Shown here: piece by piece, positions 51,123 to 61,203 of the stretch
Position numbering within the stretch: the first letter of the stretch is position 1
Layout of the letters: each line of letters opens with the position of its first letter
DNA from: Microglena sp. YARC
Lineage: Eukaryota > Chlorophyta > Chlorophyceae > Chlamydomonadales > Chlamydomonadaceae
Length of the DNA stretch: 64,000 nt
Direction: 5' to 3'
Assembly (NCBI GenBank): GCA_022414725.1
Contig: CM039463.1
Span: 74,765,209 to 74,829,208, forward strand
Translations under genes and position numbers: made by a program
The notes under the pieces: generated by a model
What the model saw: the letters and a program-made list of their open reading frames with translations, nothing else
The model's database searches: none
What the model was told of the DNA's origin: nothing

Positions 51123-52337
51123 ATGATTCATGACCCCACCACAACAACCCGTTCCATTCATACTGAATTACTGCAATCAATCCAAAAACACCTTATTCAA
51201 CGCATCCTGCATGGCTCACACACCACCCTTTGTAAAGTCCGTTCCCACACAGGTATCCTTGGAAATGACAGAGCAGACTCTCTGGCACGCAAGGCAGCTG
51301 AGCACCCTACCTCAACTAATTTTACTGATAACACTGGGGAAATCCCCCGCCACAATGTTTACTGGCCTACAGTTCAACCTCCTCGTACACCCATGGGAGA
51401 TATCCCCCCAAGAATTTTAGCACCTAACCTTACACAAGGTATCACCTCTAACCTACCCACTAGCTGCCACCTTGGTCAACACCCTCTTAAAGGGATTTAT
51501 GCAACCACCTGGGCTGAAAACACCCCCCACCAACTTCCTCAAGCAAGTAACAAATTTTGGACCTCAACCCTTATCCAGCATAAAACTAAATTCCACATCC
51601 TTAAAGCCCGCTGGGGTAGACTGTGGAACCGTAAACTTGCATTCCGCTGGAAACTCCCTTATATTACCAGCACTCACCCACCCACGAACTCCCTATGCCC
51701 CATCTGCCACACCTGTGAGGACGGAGCGGGCCACATCCTGGCGGGCTGCACACACCGGACTTTCAAGGGGCTCTATATCAAGAGACATGACGCCGCAGTG
51801 CGACTCATCCACAAGGCCATTTGCACCGGAGCCCTGGGATCCCGCAGAATGATCATGGACGCTGGCAAGGAAGAGGACCTCCCCAGAGGGGTCCTGGGCA
51901 AACGTCTCCCTGATTGGCTACGTCCCTCCACTATTACTGTAGAGGACTGGAAGAGAATGAGACCTGACCTCGCCGTCCTACCTGACATAGACTCTCCTAC
52001 CTGTATGGCTGATAAAGAACTCTGGGTTCTTGAGCTTGGATACTGCTCTGATACTAATCACGCTACTAAGTTTATTACTAAACATGCCCAACATGTTGAA
52101 TTAGTCAATGGCCTTCGATCGGCTGGATACCCTGTTCACTATGAAGTTATTACCGTTGGTACAACTGGTACTATTCCTACCTCCTTTTTGACTTCTATGA
52201 CCACTCTTGGACTTCAGAGATCCTGTGCCCTCAAACTGGCGGACACAGTCCATTCTCACACCATTACTAGTTTCCAGAGTATTTTACAGTGCAGACGCTT
52301 TATGGAAACACACCCCGGGTCAATACCCGGGGACTAG
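51123..52337 (+). CDS. LINE ORF2 end: RNase H, zinc knuckle, RLE-like nuclease
   Basis: 404 residues. RNase H finishes with RSHTGILGNDRADSLARKAA (about residues 40-60, catalytic His and Asp). A zinc knuckle CPICHTCEDGAGHILAGCTH follows at ~192. Then comes a domain with RPDL (~280), VLELGYCSDTNHATKFITKH (~303) and VGTTGTIP (~345). The order PD ... E.G/K ... after a CCHC knuckle matches the restriction-like endonuclease (RLE) region of R2- and Dualen-type elements. The lysine is displaced, so activity is unsure. Two related truncated copies (14.4 and 18.6 kb) keep the same residues, which points to real constraint. Confidence 0.8.
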   Translation: MIHDPTTTTRSIHTELLQSIQKHLIQRILHGSHTTLCKVRSHTGILGNDRADSLARKAAEHPTSTNFTDNTGEIPRHNVYWPTVQPPRTPMGDIPPRILAPNLTQGITSNLPTSCHLGQHPLKGIYATTWAENTPHQLPQASNKFWTSTLIQHKTKFHILKARWGRLWNRKLAFRWKLPYITSTHPPTNSLCPICHTCEDGAGHILAGCTHRTFKGLYIKRHDAAVRLIHKAICTGALGSRRMIMDAGKEEDLPRGVLGKRLPDWLRPSTITVEDWKRMRPDLAVLPDIDSPTCMADKELWVLELGYCSDTNHATKFITKHAQHVELVNGLRSAGYPVHYEVITVGTTGTIPTSFLTSMTTLGLQRSCALKLADTVHSHTITSFQSILQCRRFMETHPGSIPGD

Positions 52338-52599
52338 CACACAGATCGTCCCCCCTCTCAGGTTTTGTCTTACCAGCTGTATTGTGCCGGTGCTTCCCAA
52401 CCGGGGTGAAAAACCCCCGTATTAAGCTGCACTGGCATGATGGGGCTACGGTGCCTGTTGTTCAGGCATCGGTGGTAATTCTTTTTACTGAGATGGTCCT
52501 ACGGTGACTATAGCTAGCTCCGGCTTACGCTATGGTGTCCTTAATTTCACGTCCTGTGAGTAACGGTTCTACACGGATGTAACAATTTCAATTTCAATT

Positions 52600-53340
52600 A
52601 ACGAATATCCCAAGGGTGGCAATCGGCGCAGGTTCGAGACGTGTAACTCCACCGTTGTCGTGGGCAGTAACTCCCGGCCGATTGTTGTGACCACGGAATC
52701 TTGATCAGTACTAAGTTTAATCCCCAACCTGGGAACCTCTGGGTAACGCCCATGGGATATACGTTATGTACTGCCTCCACATGAGTGGTTGGGTACTGCC
52801 CTATCTCAGAATCAGTGTGGGGTGCAGATGGAGCAGAAGTAGAGGGGAAGTCCTGGTGGTCTTGATCTGCCTCCACATGAGTGGGTGGGTACTGCCCTAC
52901 CTCAGAATCAGTGTGGGGTGCAGATGGAGCAGAAGTAGAGGGGGGAACCTGGCAGTCTTGATCAGCTCTACTGGGGGAGGTCTCATGAGTGGGTGGGTAC
53001 TGCCCTGTCTCAGAGTCAGTGTGAGTTGATGGAGTCTTGGTAACCATCATGATGTAGGCAATGGTAGGGTCCACAGGGATAGAGGGATTACTGGCAGGGA
53101 CTGGTGAAGTTTGGGTAAGGTAGAGTCCATGCCTTTTGGGGCATGAGAGGAGCAGTTTGGTACCAGATGGTCTTGGGATGGAGAGTGTGGCTTGAGTCTT
53201 GGACAGGTGAACTTGGAGGTCTGGGCACAGGCTGGTGGCTGCATGAATGCTAATGATGTTGGGCATGTTGCAGTCAGCAAGAAGTACATTGTTCAGGATG
53301 ATCAGAGTCCTGCCATGGCCCTTGATATTGGCCTTCCCTA
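52600..53340 (-). CDS. Copia protease end and pre-integrase part
   Basis: On the minus strand the frame continues the protease from 57,559: LNNVLLADCNMPNIISIHAA, then LHISK-like strands and GTKLLLSCPKRHGLYLTQTS, as in Copia proteases before the GAG-pre-integrase domain. A Ser/Pro/His-rich part with three ~31-residue repeats (DSEVGQYPPTHVEADQD type, 52,780-53,010) follows. The LINE inserted at its end. No integrase or reverse transcriptase follows in the remaining Copia DNA, so the element is non-autonomous or lost them. Confidence 0.65.
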
Positions 53341-53345
53341 TCTGC

Positions 53346-53593
53346 TGTTATTCACCGGGTTTCACCGGCTCACCTAGAGTGACTTAGAGTGCACAGGACT
53401 ACCTCCCTGCTGCACTGTACTGTGATGCCGGTGCCAGCTATGGCACGGACTCTGACGACCGGTACCCTAAGGTGCCGCGCCATCTCAGTACTTCCTCCTA
53501 GCGCATTGATCGAATGCTTATCTAATTGTAAAGACCTTATCCTTACCGTCTTCCCCTCGTCTCTGTGCTTTGCACACGCTCCGGAATACTACA
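53346..53593 (+). mobile_element. 5' LTR of inner LTR element
   Basis: 248 bp from TGTTATTCACC to GAATACTACA, differing from 57306-57553 at one position that I can see. The target duplication tctgc lies at 53341-53345. After the LTR comes ggttacggtcccttcgcg, the likely primer-binding site. Confidence 0.95.
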
Positions 53594-53777
53594 GGTTACG
53601 GTCCCTTCGCGTTAGATTGTCCTTGCTCGACGGCCATCCGAGCTGAAGGATATTTTGATTGTTGTCCCGACGTGCCTCAATTGAAAGGAGTGAAGAAAGC
53701 TCCACCCGACAAGAATCTCCCCACTAGGACACAACTCTTGTGCGAAGATCAGCCGCGTATCCGGTGATACCGCTCCA

Positions 53778-55305
53778 TTGAGCATCAAGCTGTTCCGCCA
53801 GCCAACTCCGGCTCCATTGAGCATCAAGCTGTTTCGTCAGCCACCTCCTGCTCCATTGAGCATCCAGCTGTTCCGCCAGCTAACCCCCCCCCCCCCCCCC
53901 CCACCGACAACAATCTCTACCTCCACTGCGCCCCCACCCCCACCCTTCTCACTTCCCGTTGCTTACGCAATCTCAGCCACCTCTCAACCACCTCCTGACC
54001 TATCAAACCCAACACATATCTCCCAAGTTGGCCTCCACCTCCAACTCGCTCCTCCTACCACCAGATTCATTTATTCCCGTCCCAATTGCATCGCAAATTT
54101 CACCACTTCCTCCAATCCTCCCCTTCCTTCAACTCCAACCTTCCGAATCCTCCTCCCCTGTTCCTCGCAACCCCCCCCCCCCCCCCCCCCCCCTCTCCGC
54201 CGCTCCAATACTATCCTCTGACATCGATCCCGACGCCATTCTGCTGTGTGGCCACACTTGCGGATCCTATCCGGCATTCTCCTGATGGGGGGCACATCCT
54301 GATCGCCAAGGTGGCCATCTCGCTCGACTCTCCACCTGGCCAATGCATCCTTATCCTGGACGTTTGCGCTTGACAGAGATTGAGCCTGTCCATTGGAACG
54401 TCAATGAACTAGGCAAGGATTTTGGTGAGTGGTACTCAGCTATCTGTGATGAACTTGCTATAAGAGGCATGTTCGGTGTCATGGCAGATGCTATGCTTGA
54501 TTGCCAGCCGGACGATGCGCCATTCCCCCTCGGTGACTTTGATGATGATGATGATGATGATGATGCACCTGATGAGCGATACCCTGGAAATATCAACCCT
54601 GTCATGGCCGAACATCATCGATATGCCCCGACTGTTGCCCTTGCTTGCACGCCTGTGTCCGCTGTCGTAGTCGTTTCTCTGATGCCTGCAAATGCAACAA
54701 TTGAGGACAACAGCCTCAGATCCAACTACAGCCTCAGATCCACTGTCGTTCCCATTGAACACTTGCATGGGGGGGAACTGTCTGACAACCCTGTCATCCC
54801 TCATACAAGTGTACCTGATGTAGCCCATGATAACATCTCACGGACGGTCACTCATGCCTCCTCTTCACCTAGCCCTCAAGCCAACCCTGATGACTGGGAT
54901 GACTGGGATGACTGGGATCTGCACATAAACCACACATCCACCTCCACGACAGAACCATCCACCTCCACGACAGAACCATCCACCACTGGTATCTCATCCT
55001 GCTCCACCCAGCAAGACATCATGCCAGCCACGGCCTGCACTCCCGTCATCCACAAGAGTGACAAGATAACCCCATCAATCTCAACTGATTGGGATCACAC
55101 TTTCACCACCGTACTCACCCAAACACGTGTCCCACCTCTCCCACCTGAATACGACAAACACCAGGCTCATGCCAACACCGCTGAGCTTTGCATCACAATC
55201 ACACTCACCCACACTCACCTACACACATCCACGTACCCGCTGTTCTCCCAGCCCACCAGCCGTAGGCACATCAAGGCAGTACGCCTTTCTATAGGCATCG
55301 GATAA
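53778..55305 (+). pseudogene. Gag-like frame of inner LTR element
   Basis: The first part repeats PLSIKLFRQPTPAP three times, then turns Pro/Thr-rich. Two poly-C tracts (53,882-53,902 and 54,172-54,192) shift the frame. From 54,343 a frame of 320 residues has FGEWYSAICDELAIRGMFGV, a gag-like pattern. An Asp run (54,541-54,564), LHGGE and a Ser/Thr-rich end (SSCSTQQDIMPATACTPVIH) follow. It matches the frame at 30,828-32,163. There is no protease or polymerase, so the element depends on others. Confidence 0.55.
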
Positions 55306-55429
55306 CTTATCAGTAGATGAAAGGGAAATGGGGGAACATTAGCATAAGAGGATCTGCTCCTCCCCGTGTTCTGACTTACATACAATGAGCTGCAGCGCCC
55401 ATGTGCTAATGCACCATGTGATGTGACCT

Positions 55430-57305
55430 ATTCTTGCATGCAGATATAAACATGAGCGATACCCTCGTGAAGCTGATTTCTATCTGCATGCAACATAATC
55501 CTGATGCACCGATGCACAGCAACCTACTGATGTGCTGTACTGCACAAGACTGCAAGTGCTGTACAGTACTAATGTACTGCCCATGTGAATGCACTGCTGT
55601 ACTGAATTGCTGTGCACTAAACTGCAATGCTATATTGCAGATCCTTTGCATGCAGATCCCATGAGCGATACCCTCGTGAGCTGATCTGCATGCACGAAAC
55701 TGCAGTACTGTACAGCACCAACGTATTGCCCATGTACCGCTGCACTGAATTGCTGTGCACTAAACTGCAATGCTATATTGCAGATCCTTTGCATGCAGAT
55801 CCCATGAGCGATACCCCCGTGAGCTGATCTGCATGCACGAAACTGCAATACTGTACAGCACCACCGTATTGCCCATGTACTGCTGCACTGAACTGCTGTG
55901 CACTAAACTGCTAACTGCTGTGCACGATACCCTCGTGTAATGATCTACATGTGCACCCATGTGCTGATGTACAGAAGTACTGCTGCACTAAAACTGCAGT
56001 ACTGTACAGCACTAGCGACCTGCAGATTCCATGTACCTTCCAGTGCATAGTCAACCTCATGGCATAGTTACATAGTGCGATTTGATAATCCCCACCATCT
56101 GTTAAATAATTAGTAATGAACACTCTAGGAATTAATTCTTGATCTGCCCCGTACTGCCACATGTACTTAGCCACGTGCTGTTCAAGCTTCTACCCCTTCG
56201 ATGTTTTCATGCTGACAACATGATGCCTGCCCGATTCTTATTTAGCATTTCAGTACTTAGCCTTCACTCCCAAATTATGGGGGAGCCTAGCAATGACATC
56301 ATCAGTTGTATTCCCTGCAGCCCTTGCATTCCCTGCAGTATTCACAGCTATGCTTACGTTGATCTGCAATGACCCAGCTGCCCACAACAGCACCATCAGT
56401 CCCTACCGTCCCTGCATTTTCTTATCCGCCCCTAGTGCCCTTGCAGCGACCCTATCTACCTCGCAGCCCCAAGCTGCTGACACCATGTAGTTACCCTGCA
56501 GCAGTCCACCATCAGCTTGCCCATGACTGCTTCCCCAGCACGCCAGGCACCTAATAGTTCAAACATTGCTCCCCATCTGTTGTATTAGACCTGAACACTC
56601 TAGAATTTATTAGATTGTACGCCACCTGTACTGCCCCATGTATCTTCACAGGCAGTCAATTTTTTTGAATTTAGAATTATCCTAGTCTCTACCAGATGTC
56701 TGCGTTTTAATTTAGGTTACAAGCTATCCAGCTACAACCCAAATTATGGGGGGACTAGTCCAGACATCATGCCCTTCTCGTAACCAAGGTTATCTCCACA
56801 AGCCTTGACCAAGCCTGGCAGTTTCCTTCCAGCCCCATAAGCAGCCCCTCTTAACTCTAGTATGCAGCCTACATGCAGCTTCCCTTTAGTTTCCTGGCAG
56901 CTTCCCTGCAATCTAGCCTGCTGTCCCTTTGCAGCTCCTAGGGGTTCACCCCAGCACCCTCCTGACAGGCCCGAGCCTGATCCTGCAGACCTTTCCTTGA
57001 TATTGATTGATTGCACCATTACTGGCTGCTTTCTTCTATTTAGCTTAAGTCTGTACCTCCACGGCAGCCCTTTAAGCTGCCAGCCTAGATCAGTGATTGA
57101 GAGTTCTTCAGACATGATAATCACCTTTGCTGAGCCAGCCTGCCTTGCCACAGCCGGTATTATTTTATCATTAACTCCTTGACAAGCCTGATGAGTCACA
57201 AATGTATTGTACCTCCATAATAGTTTTTTAATTGTCACTCTGGTTTTTTAACTCCTCCAATTCCTGGAATTCTTACGAATGAAGAATACCAGGAATTGGG
57301 GGGGA
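55430..57305 (+). repeat. Noncoding 3' part of inner LTR element
   Basis: Three tandem ~150-bp units with gagcgataccctcgtgagct, gatctgcatgca and gcaatgctatattgcagatc fill 55,430-55,960. The phrase ccaaattatgggggagcctag occurs at 56,270 and again, altered, at 56,740. A cagcttcc-rich stretch follows. The region ends in a hairpin (tcctggaattctt ... aagaataccagga) and polypurine tract aattggggggga before the 3' LTR. Confidence 0.7.
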
Positions 57306-57553
57306 TGTTATTCACCGGGTTTCACCGGCTCACCTAGAGTGACTTAGAATGCACAGGACTACCTCCCTGCTGCACTGTACTGTGATGCCGGTGCCAGCTA
57401 TGGCACGGACTCTGACGACCGGTACCCTAAGGTGCCGCGCCATCTCAGTACTTCCTCCTAGCGCATTGATCGAATGCTTATCTAATTGTAAAGACCTTAT
57501 CCTTACCGTCTTCCCCTCGTCTCTGTGCTTTGCACACGCTCCGGAATACTACA
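57306..57553 (+). mobile_element. 3' LTR of inner LTR element
   Basis: The partner of 53346-53593, followed by target duplication tctgc at 57554-57558. The near identity means a recent insertion. Confidence 0.95.
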
Positions 57554-57558
57554 TCTGC

Positions 57559-58953
57559 TTGCAGAGGATAGGTGGAGAGTCTTGATCTGCCAGCTGCAGC
57601 CTAATAGGCTGTTGGAGGTCCTGAATGTCATGCAGATGGGAGATGTTACTTCTTGCATGAGAGTGTGCTTCAGTATCTATGATCCATTCTGTCTGCAGCG
57701 CTGCCTGGAAAACTTCTCCATCTTCTATAGTGCATTCATCATCAGCACTTATTTGTCCAAAGAATGCTGTATTAGCCAGGGGGTCAGGTGGCAAGGCAAA
57801 TGAAACAGACTTGCCTCTGGTTGGTGTAGCAAATCTCATGGGCTGGAGGTTGTCCTCATCCAGTGCCAGGGACAAGAAGTTGTGTTCGTCACCCTCAATG
57901 TCAGAGTTAGAGGTGGACTGATCACCATTAGCAACATGGGCATGGCGTCCCCTGCTTGGGTATCTTCTTAGACGCCTCCTGTCTGGACTGGTCTTCTTGT
58001 GGGTCTTCTTGTCGTCAGGATCCTTGTCATCTCCTGATCTGTTCTTGGGAGGTGACTTAGATCCATGGTCAGCTTCATCTGAGTCTGCTGGCCTGAAAGC
58101 CAGATCAGTGTCCTCACTGGTGCACTCTCTGGAGCTATGGCCTATTCCCCCACAGTTCCAGCAGGTCATCTTCTTGTAGGAGATGGTCCTGTCTCTGAAT
58201 GGGAGGTGCTTGCTGTTGAAAGGCTTCCTTGCCCTGTAGGCTGCAGCTGCCATCTCAGCCTCTTCAGGAGATGGTTCAGGGTCGACTTGCTTCACTAAGC
58301 ACCAGTTGAAGAGGGCACTTTGGAGCATGGAAAAAGTGGTAATAGCAGTAGGGTTGAACTGATTGATGTAACCATCATATTCAGAGCGGGAGTTCAGTCC
58401 CCTGACAATGAGGTTCAGGAAGGTGCTGGTAGAGACGATGTGGAGGCCTTGTATCTTGGGAATCTGGGAGTACAGATCAGCTGCCCTGGAGAGGTAAGTC
58501 TGCAGGGATTCAGTAGAGGTCATACGTAATCCCATTATGGCAGTCAGGGTGGTATGCTCTAGCCTGCTGCCATCCTCAGAGTACAGGGCATCTAGAAACC
58601 TGAAGGCTCTAGTGGCCATATCTGTGTTGGCATGAATGGCCTGCTGGATGCCATCTGATACATGATCTATGATGACCTTAAAGGCCTTGTTGTTCTTCCA
58701 GGTGGAGATCCTGTTGGGGACCAATCCTAGGGGCAGCCGGAACAGCCGGGTCAGCAGCCGCAACAGGAGGGTAACTAACATCATCAGCAGGGTAACCATC
58801 AGAGTCATTAGGCTCGCCAGCGACCACCGCTTGTTGGCAGTCGAAAGCAATGGCAATGGTATCTCTATCTGATTTGAGGGCGAGGAGGATATTCTGCCTG
58901 GCGCTGCGCCGGGTGTAGAGGTTGTTGCCGGTGAATATTTTGGGAGGTTGCAT
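57559..58953 (-). CDS. Copia gag and protease start
   Basis: Gag starts MQPPKIFTGNNLYTRRSARQ at 58,953. One frame shift near 58,720 leads to RISTWKNNKAFKVIIDHVSD and a helical gag core (DALYSEDGSRLEHTTLTAIM). A zinc knuckle CWNCGGIGHSSREC binds RNA. The protease begins TEWIIDTEAHSHARSNISHL, where Copia proteases have an IIDSGAS/H-type active site. Here DSG is replaced by DTE, so activity is doubtful. The frame runs into the inner element's target site and resumes in frame at 53,340. Confidence 0.8.
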
Positions 58954-59459
58954 TGTGAGGTCTTCTGTGTAGGAGTCTTGGCGTTGTAGGTCGGAGTGTT
59001 GGGATAGGGGGAGTTACGAGGGCGGGGCAGGGGAAGAGGGGATGGAGTGTGTGTGGGAATCGGCGATCCAAAGGGATCCAGCGGATTACCGTGGGGTGAA
59101 CGTTGCCAAGCGGCAATGTTCGACGACAGAAGCTTCTCTTAAGCTGGAGGCGTAGACAAATTGATCGTCTGAGATCAATACAGCACTGTGTGGGTCTCGG
59201 TGAGGGCGTCGTCCTATACTCACTTCATAGATTTCGGTGACTTGTGGTCGCTCTTGCTTGCTCCAGTCGTAGGACGCAGTGGCAGATCCAAGGATTCTTG
59301 GTAGGAAGCGGCAGGCGGAGCAGCGGGAAGTAGGATCCTCACAGGGAGTCCAGGTGCTTAGTTAAAACTCGGGCCTTCGACAAGTCAGAGGGGAACTGAA
59401 TCCGAACGCGGAAAGCAGCGGCTGTTCTTCGTTAGCGTCTAAAGATGGCGCACATAACC
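58954..59459 (-). other. Copia leader and primer-binding site
   Basis: Directly after the 5' LTR the minus strand reads GGTTATGTGCGCC. Drosophila copia also begins its leader with GGTTATG, complementary to the anticodon arm of initiator-Met tRNA (CATAACC). The rest is a GC-rich leader without a convincing frame. Confidence 0.6.
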
Positions 59460-59686
59460 TGTTAATGTAAGATTGTTACAACGGCATAGGCTCGATAGAG
59501 GAGAAGATGCTATTAAGCGCAACAAGCGCAATCATATAGAATAGAGATGTGTACTGCAGGGTACTGCAGTCACGTGCAGGCCACAGCTAGCCTAAGGCCT
59601 GGCGGCAGGCAACACGGTACCAGGAGGAAAGGTACCGGTGTGCATTATGCCGACTCAGAGACTGATAAATAAATCAGTCAATAACA
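59460..59686 (-). mobile_element. 5' LTR of Copia-type element
   Basis: The 227-bp partner of 37634-37860, followed by the target duplication ggcta at 59687-59691. Near its start in element sense is a hairpin with TATA in the loop (gactgatttatttatcagtc type). Confidence 0.92.
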
Positions 59687-59691
59687 GGCTA

Positions 59692-61007
59692 TACCGTAGA
59701 GCGATCCCGGATGGGACGTAAGCAGGTGCGGGGTCTTATCAGGTTGCTGGTCCGAACCTCATTTAGGTCACCTGGGCCCACCCGGAGGGTCGTCGACCGG
59801 CATGGAAAGTGGACCCGAGGAGTGATTTAAGCCCGTCCATCGCATGCTTACGAGCCGGATCCCTGATCCCCACGTCCTTGGAAGTTAAGATTTATTTTAT
59901 TTATTTCTTCCTTTTTAATGTGAGTCCCCAGCACTCAGAGAAGAGTCCGATGAGGTAAGATCATACCTAACCTCCCCTGAATACTTGAGCCTGGGCATCC
60001 CGTTCCTCGTTAACGTTTGTACCAGTACATTGACTCTAATACCGCAGACAATCTAGCAGAACTGGATCTCTTCGTCTAAAAAGATAGTTCACTAAGTATA
60101 TGTATATCACTACATCAACTTTGGGTGGCAAGTCAACAACCGTCTGAGAGTCGTTGTGAACCCTTTGATGAGAACCCCTCGCCAAGCCTCATCCCACTTA
60201 GTCGCGACCCCCCCTCTTCCTCCCCCTATATGCATGACGACCGTGACAGTGCCAATCAATCGACTCGCCTCACTAGTACGCTTTGATCTTTCAATGTCCG
60301 GAGTGAAACGACTCACTTAGTAAAAAGTTAGAAATACCTAGAAAAGGTTCAAAGGGTCTAGCTGGGCGGGTGGGTGGGGTGGTGGTGGTGGGGGGGCAGA
60401 AACAAGTCCACAGGATTTCACTGGACCTGGGGGAATCGATCGCTTACACCCTTCTGAAATATCCTTTGATTTAATTGAAGTAGATCATTTAATTGAAGCA
60501 ACCGTTAACACCATAACTGTACTCAATTATTAGGGAAGCTACACGCATATTGATTTTGTTGTTTTCGCGTCGAATTACACTACCCAGCCCCACATATGCT
60601 GCCACATATGGTGTCAAGATGCCACATGGTCCCACATGTTGTAACTGAACAGAACCGACCGATATGGACAAGGATTGATCTCAGCATATTGAACACAACT
60701 GATAGGGTATCAGATTATCGTCCGAGAAGGTTGATGGTGGGCAATTCTCCAAATCGCCGCCATCTTCTTCTGGAAGTTACACCCCTGTTTAAGGTCGGAA
60801 CTGACCTCTGATCCGCACCATGACACACAGGACCAAGATGCCTCATGGCCCCATACATGGTGCCCCACACATGATGCCAAGATGACCTCAGCCCCACATC
60901 TGGTGCCCCATATGCCAAGCTGAATTATCAAAATCCTACCACACACAACACCATATACATGAACAAGAAAGAAAGCACTGTTTTTCTGCTTGGCTACATG
61001 AGTAACA
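59692..61007. other. No gene recognised
   Basis: This is the right flank of the Copia insertion. I see G-rich tracts (60,365-60,395) and a loose repeat of ccacatatggtg/gccccacat phrases at 60,585-60,910, but no supported exon, RNA gene or element. Confidence 0.5.
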
Positions 61008-61203
61008 GCAGTGTTTTTCTTTTCAGCTATAAGGAGCAGCCTCTAGACAGCTCCCGTGACTGGCTATTCAGCCAAAGCAGAAGAAATGAGCTGACAGAAT
61101 CCACTGTCCATAACTGTCAAAATCTTGGGGCTTAGCCCAGTGGCTGGCTCGGGGAGCTGCCCAGAAGCTGCATCTCCTAGCTGAGGGACAAAGAGAGCAC
61201 TGC
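61008..61203. mobile_element. Foldback MITE copy
   Basis: The ends gcagtgtttttcttttcagc and agctgagggacaaagagagc followed by actgc are inverted. Arms gcctctagacagctcccgtg and ctcggggagctgcccagaag pair further in. A partial relative follows at 61,310-61,440 (agctgatgctcgcagctgaa). Confidence 0.65.

Larger units (their letters stand above)
40327..52599 (+). mobile_element. ~12.3-kb LINE, Dualen/RandI-like
   Basis: A plus-strand LINE lies inside the Copia element. In order it has an ORF1-like region, an APE endonuclease, reverse transcriptase, RNase H, a zinc knuckle and a PD-(D/E)XK-like end, then a tail with tgtaacaatttcaatttcaa. A near-repeat of 14 bases with two mismatches (aacgtatatccaaa at 40313, aacgaatatcccaa at 52600) may be the target duplication. 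Carrying both nuclease types is the mark of the Dualen/RandI clade described in Chlamydomonas. The length is very large for a LINE. Four successive -1 frame steps break this copy as written. Confidence 0.85.
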
